DNA of 64,000 nt from Gnetum montanum (taxonomy: Eukaryota; Streptophyta; Gnetopsida; Gnetales; Gnetaceae): positions 570,470 through 634,469 of the forward strand of contig MNCI01002011.1 in NCBI GenBank assembly GCA_015680685.1. Direction: 5' to 3'. A program made the translations under genes and the position numbers. The notes under the pieces were generated by a model. The model saw only the letters and a program-made list of their open reading frames with translations, made no database searches and had not been told where the DNA came from. Within the stretch, counting starts at the first letter, position 1. Every line of letters begins with the position of its first letter. Positions 1 to 11,541 of this stretch are shown piece by piece.

Positions 1-297
1 TGCTGCAAGGTTTATCCAATCAAGTTCGTCTTTATTGCCGTACACAACTTGGGTTCAGGTTACAAGCTGCTCGAATAAAGAGCCGTTCACTCTAGGACTC
101 CTACTGCAGGCACATGGGAAAAATTCTAACTCTGGAGTGATCAATCTGCCAGAGCTTCACTACTTCTAGCCAAGATTGGGAAATTAAGGGAGTGCCGTCT
201 CTTATTTATAGATATGGCGGCGGACCGCGATATCGCGTACGCGATATCGCAAGGGAAGATGCGATATCGCGGCTCAGTGCATGTCGCGTCTCATCAG
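1..297 (-). repeat. LTR-like fragment, CpG-rich and comparatively young
   Basis: Read on the minus strand this stretch has a TATA-type box (TATAAATAAG, 210 to 201) and, further downstream, an AATAAA polyadenylation signal (36 to 31), followed about 30 bases later by the end of the window. It starts with TG and ends with CA on the plus strand, as LTRs do. It is far richer in CpG than the decayed pol next to it, so it is probably a later insertion. The left edge is the window edge, so no target-site duplication can be tested. It could be a solo LTR, one LTR of an element outside the window, or a pararetroviral-type promoter piece. Confidence 0.45.
225..272. repeat. Palindrome cluster built on GCGATATCGC
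   Basis: The self-complementary decamer GCGATATCGC occurs at 227-236, 241-250 and 261-270. The first two copies joined by GTAC make a perfect 24-base palindrome (227-250), and CCGC/GCGG extend the symmetry to 225-272. It lies just upstream of the minus-strand TATA box at 210-201, where upstream promoter elements would sit. Confidence 0.85.
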
Positions 298-960
298 TTA
301 AGGTATAAGCTATTGATAGTGTATGGAGCTCAACTTGAATTGGAAGTAGTGGCAGTTTTCCGTACACAAGCTCATAGGGAGAGTAGATGATAGGAAGTTT
401 CCAAGTGAAGTGGTAGGCCTAAAGGGCATTGTTGAGTCTCATGCTTCAATCCCTCCTATATTTACTAATAGTTCTTGTTAGTATCTTTGTGATTTCCCTA
501 TTTGTAACCTTTGCTTCACCGTTGTCTTGGGGGTGGTAGGGTGTTAATTTATGTTCAACCCCAAGCATTGCATGAGTTTTTGAAAGGTAGTACCTGTAAA
601 GTGAGTTTCATTATCAGAAATAAGTGCATGTGGCACACCAAACCTATTTATAATATCTTTTTGTACAAATTGAACAGTTATAGAAGATGTGTAATTAGTG
701 ATAACTATAGCTTTTTTTCATTTTATATAATAGTTAACAACAACTATGATGTATACCTTTTCATTTGACATGGGTGTGATGGAACCCCTAAAGTCAATGC
801 TCCAAATGTCGAAGGGCTCAAGTGGTTGGATCCATTGTTGAGGTCTTTTCATACAAGCAGTCATTCCACCATCACATTGGCAATGTTCACAAGAGAGGAT
901 AAATTAGTGAGCATCCTTGAAGAGTGTTGGCCAATAATACTTGCCATGAGGATATTAATG
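298..960 (-). pseudogene. Integrase remnant (Z)
   Basis: The minus-strand translation in pieces shows an HHCC-type zinc region (GGHYDG then CEHCQC), the first catalytic Asp region as DIWSIDFRG near 800-830, the second as ALISDNETHF near 605-645 with the Asp intact, and the C-terminal stretch with SPYELVYGKLPLLPI at 330-400. Integrase inserts retroelement cDNA into the chromosome. Frame changes and stops make this copy non-functional. Confidence 0.75.
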
Positions 961-1750
961 GCCATGCATCTTCCATCATAGTGCCCCCCACAAGGATCCT
1001 CATGAGTGTCTTAGAGAACATGTAGTTGATCATCATCAGGAACACACCAACAAACCAAGCTATCAGTGCACACCTTGTAAAGGTTTCCATTGATTTCCAT
1101 GAAGCATTTTGCATGATGAAGAACCTGTTGTTTCTTTCTATGATCCCATTCTTGTGGCATCTCTTGAGTGAGAAGATAAGTGAGAATGAGATCATACAAT
1201 TTAGATTCATTAGGCATTTGTTTGGTTATAGCTTCATAAAGAGGAGTTCATCACAAAACCAATGTGAAAGTGGACTCCTCTTTATTGTCCCATCAAAATT
1301 AAGACAAGTGATCAGTAATAATGTTCTCAGTTTCTTTTTGATCTACCATCATAAGATCGAATTCCTACAAGATCACAAGCCACTATATAACATGGGGGAT
1401 CACCATTGGTTTGTTCACGAGGAATCAAATTACACTATGGTATGTGTGCACAAACACCTTGTATGAAAGCACATAGTGATTGAATTTTTCTAATGTGAAC
1501 ACCACCACCATCAATTCCTTCTTTGTTGTGGTATAGTTCAACTATGCATCCATAATGCTTCTACTCACACATTTGATGTAGTAAGGATGTTTCGGATCTT
1601 TCAATTGCATGAGCATGACTCCGAAGACATAATTTGATGCATCCATCATGATGTGAAAAGGTCTAGACTAGTCAAGTGTTCATAAATTGGATTTTCCATG
1701 AGCTTATGCTAGAGATGCTGGAATGCATACTTGCATTCCTTGGTCTAGAC
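961..1750 (-). pseudogene. RNase H and linker remnant (Z)
   Basis: The open minus frame at 1011-1217 reads like the connector between RNase H and the integrase zinc finger (LTYLLTQEMPQEWDHRKK, then CVPDDD). The related stretch in F (32430-32620) lies in the same order. The part from 1217 to 1750 holds broken RNase H sequence with several in-frame stops. Confidence 0.65.
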
Positions 1751-2660
1751 AAATGGAACATCCTTCTTTGTCAGCTTCAACAATGATTTAGCGATCTTAG
1801 AGAAATATTCAATGAATCATCGGTAGTAGCTAGTGTATCCAAGAAATGACCTCACATTTCTAACTATTTCTAGCTACGTAGTAATTCCTTGGATGGTCCT
1901 TATTTTTTTAGTGTATACACTAATCCATTTTTTAGAAATTTTGTATTCCAAACTAATGCCTTCTTGGACCATCAAGTGGCTTTTCTACTAGTTGAGCCTA
2001 AGGTTCCACATACTTTTTTAGCACTTACTCAAGATGGTCCATGGCTTGCTCAAATGTAGCCCCATAGGTGGAGAAGTCATCCATGAAGACTTCCATCCCA
2101 CTACTGATCTGCTATTGGATGATGCCTAGGAAAGGAATTGAAATGTAGTAGGGGCATTGCACTAGCCAAATGACATCTTTCTATATGCAAAAGTTCCTTA
2201 GGGACTTGTGAATGTTTTTTTGGCCTAATCCTTTGGTGCGATCTGAATTTGGTTATAGCCACTATAATTATCTAGAAAACTATAGTAGTAATGCCTAGAA
2301 ATGGTGTTCAACACCTAGTCCACAAATGGCAATGAAAAGTGAGCCTTGTAAGTTGTCATGTTCAATAGCCTAAAATTGATACAGGCACTATCACAAGTGG
2401 GCTAACCCACTTGCTATCCATAATGGGATAGATAAACCCTGGCTTAAGGAGTTTTTCAATCTCTTCTTTAATGTTGTACTTAAATTTGGGGTTTAACTAC
2501 CACTACGACTACCTCTTTGTCTTGATGAAAGAATTTATGTAGATGTGGTTCTGGCATATTGACAAGAAAAAATTTAGTGCTAGATACCTTTAATTTTTAT
2601 CTTTGTTTCTTTCATTATAGAAATTTTCACCTCATTTGTGACTAACCTGCGATTCATATC
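1751..2660 (-). pseudogene. Reverse transcriptase remnant (Z)
   Basis: The catalytic YxDD-type box is readable as FMDDF at about 2086 to 2072, followed by STYGATFEQAMDHLE. It lies in a broken frame running from about 2660 to 1750. The catalytic Asp pair survives although flanking codons are interrupted. Upstream, at 2450-2640, the translation only loosely resembles the RT N-terminus. Confidence 0.7.
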
Positions 2661-4952
2661 CCATGGTAGAATAGTTTAATGTCAAAATATCATCAAGACA
2701 TAAAACCAATGATTAGATCTAGATTCAATTGAGAACATCACACTTACGATTGTAACACATATGTAAAATCAACAATATTCATCTTAAATTCTAACATTAA
2801 GTTTAAAGATGAATATAATAAATTAAACCAAATTGAATTTAAATAAATTTGTGAGATATAAGGAAGCTTATAAAGGAGATGTCACCTAATTTGTGACCCT
2901 TCTTTGTTGTCTCTGCAGTGCAACAACTTCACAATCTTCAAACATTATTGGCTATGAATTGCCACAAAGCATCAAAACTCTTCACAATTTTGTGCTCAAA
3001 CAAAAATTCTAATCTAACGTAGTTCTCTCAATAGTATCCTCTCTCTATTTCTTCATGTCATTTTTTCTATTATTTATCCCCTCTATTGCATCTGGCCATG
3101 GAATTTATAAATACCGGGCTGGCACATGAGGAGCCACCACCTGTGTGTAATGGCCATGGAAATAATGTTTACTATAATGTCCACCACCACCAGTCATGAA
3201 AGTAATGTCCACCACCACCACTTGTTTAGGTAACATTCACTGTAATGTCCACTGATCATGTGGCAAAGAAACATGCAGTTCCCACCATCCATGTACAGGT
3301 AATGGCTAGGAACCATGCCTCATTACCCACGTAATGTCCAATTGTAGCGCCAACATCCAAGTTCTAGCTCCATTACTACCATAAATCTTCAATGCGCATT
3401 CTTATTATTACTATAAAAACAAAACTAGAAACTAGAAAACATAACACTAGTATAGATCAAGGAATTGATTCTTCAACTACCACCACATGGTTGCCCAACA
3501 ACAAAACCTACACCTTTGGTTCAAGTCTTTAGTACACAAAAACTAATANGCTCATTCCCTAAATTGATCTTGGCTTAGCTTCCAAGTTAGTTATACCCTA
3601 TTATCATCTCTTTTACTAATTGGTTATTCCCTTCCCCTAATTAAGCTAAGGTATGTAACATACCTAGGTTAATTAGCAAATATAAATTATTAAAAAGAGA
3701 TATGGTCAAAGGATATGCCAAAAGAAAAAGTTACCCTGGGTGTTACATATCCAAACTAAGAGGAAAGCAAAGGAAATGAGTGAATGAGTGTTAGCATCCA
3801 TCATTGGCTAGCATAGTAGGGATCTTGATCATTGACGCCTACGAAATACATGATGGAAAACACAAAGAAAACCCATGCACAAAAGTACCACTAGTCAAAG
3901 AGATAACCATGCAAGAGAAAATAGGTACATAACACAACAAAAATAAAAAAGAGGAATAGAAAATGGTAAAAACTAGGTAAAAACAAAAGCAAAAAGAATA
4001 ATAATCTAAGAAGTACAAAGAAACAAAAGAAAAATAACTAAACAATAGAGTAAAAAGAATGATTAAAAGAAACAGTGCCCATTAAGATATCGACTATGGA
4101 GGAGTCACTCCTTCACTGCCAGTGTTATACCCTAGTTGTAAGATAGTGGCACTTTGATTTGATTGGTAATTATTGTTTGTCCCTTAAACACTCTGCTTAC
4201 AGAAGGGGGTTCTTGTAAGATACTTAAAATTGTGAGCTTGAAGCATTGCGTCAACTGTAAGGTTCTTTTGGGAGTGGGGCTCAGCTCATGATTGAAGGTT
4301 CTTATGGGGTCATTTTTTTCTCTTTTTTTATTTTTATTTTTTGATTTTTTTCTTTTCTTTTTTTCTTTTTCTTTTCTCTTTTTTTTTTCACAAGAAAGTT
4401 AATAGTTGATCAACTCCAACCATGAGGTTCTTGTGGGAGCCAATTTCATTTTTTAAAGGTTACTCACATGGCTTGATATTGATAGATGCCTTTTGCTATT
4501 GAAGAAACTAGGTCCAATATAACACACCCTTTCCACCTACTCATCCAATTAGGTATTTAATAGAAACCAAACACTAATAAGCATAACCCTAAACTAAGCT
4601 ATATAGCCACCTTGACTTATGAAACTTGTACTTAAAGAATAATGTTGAAAAATAATAAAGTTTATTATGTGTATGACACTTATTAATCTAAGGCTCATCC
4701 TTAGTTAGATTTTTGGTTTAAACCTACTTATCTCAAGGTAGGAGGAGTTGTCCTTCTCCCTTGCATTCTAGACATGATGCTACCAAATTCTATATAGTTC
4801 CAACTAACAATAGAATTTCCTATTGCCCTCTACATTTTTCAAGGTAAAAGTTTTAGATAGTAAATACTAATTTATAGTTTATTCTATGACATAAGAGTCT
4901 TGTTGATGATTTTTTTAAGAGCTAAGACTTCTAACGGATTTTTGTTATGTAA
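2661..4952. other. Non-coding repeat-derived stretch with TAATGTCC repeats and a T-rich tract
   Basis: No protein domain is recognisable on either strand. Between about 3130 and 3350 the word TAATGTCCAC recurs about five times, partly with a CCACCACCACC microsatellite, which resembles the word-rich LTRs of other elements here. TTTATAAATACC near 3109-3120 is TATA-like. An ambiguous base (n) is present near 3549. A CT/T-rich low-complexity tract fills about 4310-4392. The part 4400-4950 is AT-rich and may be the post-pol region of element X. Confidence 0.4.
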
Positions 4953-5830
4953 TTAATTAGTTATGGGATAAGTTGGGTCACTGAGCTCTACAAGTTCATC
5001 TAATCTAGGTTCCTCAATGTGATGTTGATCATATAACTTAAATCTTTGTTCATTTACTAAGAATGTACTTGAGGAATCATCAATAAGTGATATGAGAATG
5101 CTTCCATTATCATGGGGTTGGATAACTAAATAAGGGCCTTTCCACTTGGTTGTTAACTTTCCTATAAATTTATGTAATCTCATATTGTAGAGAAGAAATT
5201 TATCACCTATGGAAAAGTATTTTTTAAAGATATTCTTATTATGTAATGTCTTCATTTGTTTCTTTATAATTTTTTGTTTGTATAGAGCATGTAGCCACAT
5301 TTTGTTAAGTTCATGAAGTTGGTCGATTTGAATATCCTAATTCATGTCTTCATCAAAATTGAGTTGTTGGGCTAACCGTAAAGATTGATATTTATGTTCA
5401 ATAGGTAATAGACATAACTTACCAAAAACCAATTGATAGGGTGAATATCCTAAACTTGGTTTATAGGTAATTTGATAAGCCCAAAGTGTATCTTGCAATT
5501 TTTTAGACCAATCCTTTTCTTTAGTACATACAATTTTTGTTAATATATTCAAGATAATTCTATTAACATTATCTACTTGGCCATTTGTTTGAGGATGATA
5601 GGTAGTTGCTATTTTATGTTGGATACCATAAGACTTAAAATTTTTTTCCATGATTTTATTGACAAAATGGATTCCTTGATCATTAATGATCACTTGTTGA
5701 GTTCCAAAATGTGTTAAAATATTTTCTCTAAGGAATGCTACAAAAACCTTAACATCATTTGTTGGGGTGAATTTTGCTTCTATCCATTTTGTGATATAGT
5801 TGATACAAACCAAAATGTATTGACATCCAT
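4953..5830 (-). pseudogene. Integrase remnant of element X
   Basis: Two long minus-strand frames carry it. At 5813-5337 is the catalytic core with TKWIEA, the second Asp as INDQGIHF, then TTYHPQTNGQVDNVNR, where the usual Glu after GQV reads Asp. At 5300-4953 is the C-terminal domain with KWKGPYLV and a GSILISL strand. FGKLCLLPIEHKY is typical of gypsy integrase C-terminal linkers. It is better preserved than Z but split by stops, so inactive. Confidence 0.85.
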
Positions 5831-6720
5831 TAGATGGTGGAAATGGTCATAAAAAGTCTATACCCCATACATAAAATGGTTCTATTATTAAAATTTCTTT
5901 TAAAGGCATTTCATGTATTTTTGTTATGGCTTCCATTCGTTGACATTTATCACATTCTTGCACATGCTTATGTTCATCTTTTAAAATTGAGGGTCAATAA
6001 AATCCACTTTGAAGGATTTTAATAGCGGTACGTTTGCTATCAAAGTGGCCGCTCCCTAAATCATCATGGCACATTTATTCTTAGCCACACATCTCCTTGC
6101 TATATTATCCTTATAGATTTGATAGAGATATGGACTACTCTAGATGTACCTAGATATGGTGCGTAATAAAGATTTCTTTTCTTCCTTAGTCCAATTGGTA
6201 GGGGTGTTCATAGTGGCTAGATAGTTGGCTATATCAGCAAACCAAGGATCCTTTCTTATAGAAAAAATTTGTTCATCAGGAAATTTATCATGAAAGACTC
6301 CTTGTTTTCGATTCTCATCAGTAGTTTCTAGCCTTGAAAGATTATCTGCTACTACATTTCCTTTTCCTCTTTTATCTAAAACATGTAGGTCAAATTCTTG
6401 GAGTAATAACCACCACCTAATTATTCTAGCATTTTCTATTTTTTTGGTGGTTAAAAATTTTAGGGTTGAATGATCAATATATAATCTAGTTTTATATCTT
6501 ATTAAATAATGTCTAAATTTATCTAAAGTATATACAATAGCTAATAATTTTTTTTCTATAGTTGTATAGTTTACTTGGGCTCAGTCTAAACTTTTGGGCA
6601 CATAATAAATCACTCATGGTTTATGATCAATGTATTGTTCTAAAATTACCCCTATTGCTATGTCACCAGTGTTACATTAGATCAAAAGGATAATCCTATG
6701 GTTACTCATTTTTTCAATTC
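5831..6720 (-). pseudogene. Integrase zinc region and RNase H remnant (X)
   Basis: Minus-strand reading gives RLYIDHSTLKFL, then WWLLLQEFDLHVLDKRGKGN and VVADNLSRLET at about 6480-6300, the usual end of a gypsy RNase H domain. The zinc-finger region follows toward 5840. Several stops interrupt the frame. Confidence 0.75.
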
Positions 6721-7019
6721 CAAGAATGCTTCTTAATAGTCATTAGTCCAAATAAATGAAACATCTTTTTTTAAGAGCATGTATAATGGTTTAGCAATTT
6801 TTGAAAAGTCTTTGATAAACCTTCTATAATACCTAGCATGTACTAGAAAAGATTAAAAAATCTTTAAATTACTTAGAGCTAAAAGTGTAGATATGACTCT
6901 TATTTTCTCATCATCCATTCGTATCCCATCTTTAGAAATAACATGTCCTAACACTATGCCATTTGTAATCATCAAGTGACTCTTTTCTCAACTTAATTTT
7001 AAATTTTTATCAATACATT
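6721..7019 (-). pseudogene. C-terminal half of the reverse transcriptase of X
   Basis: The translation reads CIDKNLKLS, then SHLMITNGIVLGHVIS and KDGIRMDDEKI, the RT thumb/connection region. It is cut at 7019 exactly where element C begins. The N-terminal half lies at 29270-29782 and ends in ...HVLDRC, so the two halves fit together across C. Confidence 0.85.
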
Positions 7020-7129
7020 TGATGAAGCATCAAAGTGTCACATCGATGGGCCCTGTCAATGGGGTTCCATTTACGTGGTGTTGCCTAGTTAACATAGTGT
7101 TTGTTGCATCTACGGGGCTCCATCGATGT
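7020..7129 (+). repeat. 5' LTR of C, first part
   Basis: It aligns with the start of the 3' LTR at 28375 (TGATGAAGCATCAAAGTGTC shared exactly) and stays alignable to about 7129, where element B begins. The rest of this LTR resumes at about 23493. Confidence 0.85.
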
Positions 7130-8523
7130 TGTAGTGACTGAAAATGTCAATGGTTGGAATGGAACACTGAGAGGTTCATGGGTGCACAACTTTAAACCCA
7201 AATCCATGTGAGGGACTATTGGAGGTAGAGACAGGGTGCCTAGTACAGTCTTGTCAATGGAATGGGGACTTATGAAATGCAATGCCAAAATGGCACTAAG
7301 TGTTTGTGTGGTGTTCACGGTGTTAATAGGGGTGAGTGTAGTCTAGGTTGGTGCAAAACGCAGGTGTCAATGTGTGGTTATGAGTGAAAATAATAAAAAA
7401 TATAAGTGAAATTCCAAAATGCAAGTAAAAATGCTGAAAAATCCAGAGGGAGAGAGCAAGAGAGAAAGCAACACCTCCCCAAATGGGGTTGAACATACAT
7501 AACCTCAAAAAGGGCGAGAAGGTAAATGGTGTATAGTAGGTGTAGTGGATAGCGTAGTCACAGTCTTGGGGTGTCTGGGCTGTGAAAATTAACATCCATT
7601 GTGGTGTCTGTGCTTGCTAGGTTAGCTATTGTAGTGTGTAGTGGACCACAGTGGTCTGTGGTTTTCTATGGTGGTACTCGAATGCCTTGCCTTGTTGAGA
7701 TGCTAAAGATGCAAACCAAAATGCCAAAAATGCCAAGCTCATTTTAGATTTTTTGACCCCTAAAACATAGAAGGATGGGGTATTTATAGGCCTAGGTTTC
7801 TTGTGAAATGCAGAACAACTATCACATGGTTGTTGGACGATTGGAACTATGCTACACCCAACTACACTCTCCACTAAAGTAAGCAGTGTTGTGCTCTAGT
7901 GTGCTCTAATGGACTCTACAAGATTGCTAAACTATGACTACACTACTAACTACATGTATGTGTGCCAAAAATACCACAATGTATTTAAAAAATGCACAAA
8001 ATAAAAATAAAAATAAAAATAAAATGCAACTTTGGAAACTAGAGTTCAAGACTATGCTGTCCACTATCTCAAGTGGTGTTGAGTGTAGTTGCAATTTTGG
8101 ACTAAAAAATCTACAGCTGCTAGCTTAACACTTAGAAAAATTTGTAGACTAGCATTCCATGTTGACTATGCTCTCTACTAAGCTGACTACACTCCCGAGT
8201 AGTAGAGAGCATAGTCCCAACACTTAGAAAAATTTGCAACTTCTTGCTTCCTAATGACACTTAGGAAAAATTATAGAAAAATCAGTCTTTGGAGTTAACT
8301 ACACTCCTCCACTAGCTGACTATGCTCTGGGGTAGTGGAGAGCGTAGTCCCAACACTTAGAAAAAATTTGTCTCATGTTGACACTTAGAAAAATTTGCAG
8401 TCAAGAAGCTGTTACCCAAATTTGGTAGTGTTTCATTAGCCTCTGTTTGTTGACGTCTAGAGGAGTGGCTTGAGAGATATTGATAAAGAACTACAAAACA
8501 CCATAGCTAGCTTAGCACCAACA
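7130..8523 (-). repeat. 3' LTR of B
   Basis: Bases 7130 to about 7790 align with 22821-23492. The edges TG (7130) and CA (8523) are inferred. The right edge rests on a purine tract on the minus strand just outside (AAAGAGTGATG), matching the polypurine tract of A. The 7900-8400 part is rich in the word ACTACACTC/AGAGAGCATAGTC together with ACACTTAGAAAAATT. Its right end is less certain than its left. Confidence 0.65.
7781..7788 (-). promoter_or_regulatory. TATA box of the B LTR
   Basis: On the minus strand TATAAATA followed by CCCC lies within the LTR in the direction of gag-pol transcription. The 5' LTR copy near 23490 has decayed to AATAAATACC. Confidence 0.55.
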
Positions 8524-9412
8524 TCACTCTTTAGTACCTAATTGAATGTGGCTGTACCATGCTTAAGAGTGCTATGGATGGTGGTATACTTGGAGTAAAT
8601 GGTGTAGGTAATGTGCTAGGGGATAAAAGGGGAAATTAAATGCAAACAAGGGATCATGATATAGGGGGTCATGATGTAGGGTGCAAAGTTAGCACAACTG
8701 ATGGTGATCATGGCACCAAGGTGGCTTGCCTCTAAAAAATGTTGACCTCTCATTGAAGTGCTCATGAGAGAGTTAAGGTGGATTTAGGGCGTGACTAGTT
8801 TTGAAATTGTAGTTCTATTGATTTGCTTGGGGACATGCTTTTTCCCCTTTGCTCTTTTTATTCTTTTTTGTTTCCTTTTTCCTTTTTTGCTATAAGTTGA
8901 ACCTTCTTTAGGTTCTACGCTTTGGTAAATGCTAACTATGGGATGCCTTCCACCAAGGGGACTATGTGCCATTGTATGGGCTTTTCTCTAATGCATGCAA
9001 AACTACGTCACATCTGTGGGATAGGTGTTTCCTTCCAAGGATGACTTATGTTATATCCACCTGGGCTTTGACCAGCCAACAGAGGCTCTCCACGGGACAA
9101 CTTTTGTTATGTCTACCTTGGGTTTTATGATTTGGATTATGAGAGGATGCCATGTGGTCATGGGGGCTTGTAGTATTAACTATGCAAGGAAAAGAAAGGA
9201 TATGGGGATATTAAAATGGGTGTAGGCTATAACGGGGTAATAGGGATGTGCACTCTTGAGAGGCTCAACTAGTCCAATCATGCACATCAGAGCAATGTGG
9301 CAACTTTCCGCTACGATGAGATGTGCCTTTGCATGATGACCTGAGACTTTATCCTACAAACATAACTCCATGAGGATAAGAATATCACAAAACATGAAAT
9401 GTGAATAAAATT
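8524..9412 (-). other. Post-pol non-coding region of B
   Basis: It lies between the tandem repeats and the 3' LTR. The minus strand has an A/G-rich stretch at about 8900-8830 (AAAAAGGAAACAAAAAAGAA), similar in place and composition to 51500-51560 of element A. Short frames at 8784-8972 and 9025-9225 show no domain. Confidence 0.5.
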
Positions 9413-9782
9413 CTAGGGGTGATAATGCTATGAATGCTCCAAAGGCCAAGCTAGTGGCAAGTGCTCAAAGAGCTAGGAGAATGGTGGGAGGCAATGATGC
9501 TGTAGGTGCTTGAGAGGTCAAAGTGATGATGAGCTTGAAAAATTAGCAAAATGGCAAGGGGCCATAATGTTGCAAGTGCTCCAAAGGCTATGCTAGTGAC
9601 AAGAGCTCAAAAAATCAACAAAATGGTAGGGGACCATAATGTTGCAAATGCTCCCAAGGTTGAGCAATGACAAGAGCCCAAAAAAATCAACAAAATTCTA
9701 GGGTGGGGGGGGGGGGGGGGGGGGGGAAAGGGGGAGGGAATGCCATAATGCTACAAGTGATTGAAAGGCCAAGCTGATGGCT
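9413..9782. repeat. About five tandem copies of a 70-base unit, last copy with a 22-base G run
   Basis: Units share CCATAATGTTGCAA, GCTCCAAAGGC and CAAGAGCTCAAAAAAT in order with a period of about 70 bases. The final unit contains an uninterrupted run of 22 G at 9705-9726 (C on the element's sense strand). There is no coding function. Confidence 0.75.
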
Positions 9783-9929
9783 TGTTCTCCATTTTGGTAC
9801 TACTATATCCCTGCTTGCATGATGTAGAAAAGTTGGGGTGGAAGGAGTTGAAATTATTCTCATTTTCTTGGTTGTGGAACTATGTGTGATTGATGGAAAA
9901 CCTAGTTTAAGGTCTTGGTAGACCATGGT

Positions 9930-10375
9930 GTGCTAGTTCATAGTCATAGTAGATTACTCCATGTGAATTTAATGTCATAGCAGATGAGCTGTTATGTTAG
10001 TTTAATGTCATGAACTAAGGACGAGCTATGCCAATTTAGTGTTGTGGCAGATGAATGTTATGCTAGTTTAACATCATAGTAGAAGAGCTATGCCAGTTTA
10101 ATGTCATAGTGGATAGATGTTATGCCAGTTTAGCATTGTGGTAGACAAGAGGTTTGGGTGCCAATTTAACATCATAGCAAATGAGCTATGCCAATTTAAT
10201 GTTATAGCGGACGTGTGCTATGCCAGTTTAACGTTGTAGTGGATGATCTGTGCCAGTTTATAGTCATAGAAAACTTATTGTGCCAGTTTATAGTCATAGA
10301 AGACTTACTGTGCCAATTTATAGTCATAACAGACTATTTTGCCAGTTTAACATCATAGAAAATGAATGCTTACCT
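9930..10375 (-). repeat. GCCAGTTTA repeat cluster 3 of B, after integrase
   Basis: About a dozen degenerate copies of GCCAGTTTAATGTCATAG are spaced about 30-45 bases apart; on the sense strand they read CTATGACATTAAACTGGC. They start directly after the pol end. Element A has the same motif family in the same place (50720-51030). Confidence 0.85.
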
Positions 10376-10397
10376 TGTTCCGTTGATGTATGGCATG

Positions 10398-11541
10398 CTA
10401 AGCATAGTATAGCTTCAAGTATGAATGGTTTACCAGATTTGAAAATTCATTACTATCTTGATCTGTAAGATTGAATGCTCCATTATCATATGCCTTAGTG
10501 ACTAAGAAAGGCCCTTTCCAATTAGTTGAAAATTTATCTATGAGTTCACGAATGGCCTTAAGGACTAGGTCCCCTTTCTTGATTGGGCGTTGATGTTGGT
10601 TGTGACTATGCTTTTTCCTTTGCTTTTCTTGGTACCATTCGATGTGATCAAGAATTTGCATGTGCTCCTCCTCTATTAAGTCAAAGTCTACAATCCTCAA
10701 CTTATCATTTTGAGCTTCATCGATGAAGTTTGAGAGGATTACTTAGAGCGATGGAACCTACAATTCAAGAGGCAAAATTGCTTCAAATCCATAGACAAGA
10801 TTGTAAGGTGTCTTACCTATTGCCATTTGTTGTGTTGTATGGTAGGACCATAGTGCATAGACTAATTGCTCATGCCATCGTCGTTTGTTGTTATTTAGCA
10901 TATTCTTTAGAAGGTTGATGATGAATTTAGTTGTGGCCTCTACTTGGCCATTTGCCTGCGGGTAGTATAGTAACAAGAAGGAATGTATGATACTACATGC
11001 TCACAAAAGGCTTTAGTTTTAGTACTACTAAATTATGACCCGTTGTTTGTTACTATGGTCATGGGTAAGTCAAAATGAGTCATTATGTTATCAAGAATAA
11101 ATTTGCAAACCTATTGCAATGTTGTCTTCCTAAGAGGAATAGCCTAAATCGACTTCATAAAATATTTAGTTACAAATATGATGAAGCTATGCCTTGTGGA
11201 GGACTTAGGCATTATAGGTCCAACAATGTCCAATCACCAATGCTGGAATGACAATGTGATCTATGTTGTGTGTAGTTCAATCGATGGCACATGCATTAAG
11301 TTTCCATGCCATTGACACATGTCACATGTTTTGGCCTTGGAGATGCAATCTTGCTTCATGTAAGGCCAATAATAGCCCAAGAATATGATCTTTATTACCA
11401 TTATTCTAGGTGTATGTGACCTCCACATAGTCCCTCATGGACTTGTTCAATAATTGTTTGTGCTTCACTATTGCTCATGCAAGTTAGTAGTATGCCATCA
11501 TAGGATCTACGACATAATGTGTTATTTACCATGATGATGTA
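10398..11541 (-). pseudogene. Integrase remnant of B
   Basis: At 10700-10398 is the C-terminal domain (NWKGPFLVTKAYDNGAFNL). At 10976-10758 is the core end (PQANGQVEATTKF, with the Glu). Near 11250 the first Asp reads LDIVGP. Near 11060-11030 the second catalytic Asp region reads TNNG, so Asp became Asn. Stops and frame changes are numerous. The order after RNase H and the similarity to A are clear. Confidence 0.8.

Larger units (their letters stand above)
298..2660 (-). mobile_element. Element Z: decayed Ty3/gypsy pol, minus strand
   Basis: Reading 2660 down to 298 gives reverse transcriptase, RNase H, then integrase, the Ty3/gypsy order. Stops and frame changes are frequent, so it is a relic. 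It is closely related to the plus-strand pol of element F (31276-33710): both have FMDDFSTYGATFEQA around the RT active site and a matching integrase sequence. No gag, protease or LTR of its own is recognisable. The LTR-like piece 1-297 abuts its integrase end but need not belong to it. Confidence 0.8.

Noticed and set aside
1-297. Integrated caulimovirid promoter
   Set aside because: The TATA and AATAAA order fits, but no viral coding sequence is adjacent; an LTR is the simpler reading.
511-1466. Plus-strand open frames of 85 and 146 residues
   Set aside because: They are shadows of the minus-strand integrase and RNase H of Z, whose motifs are clear on the other strand.
9705-9726. Biologically meaningful G-quadruplex
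   Set aside because: A single run of 22 G is as likely to be slippage or an assembly error; listed only as part of the repeat.
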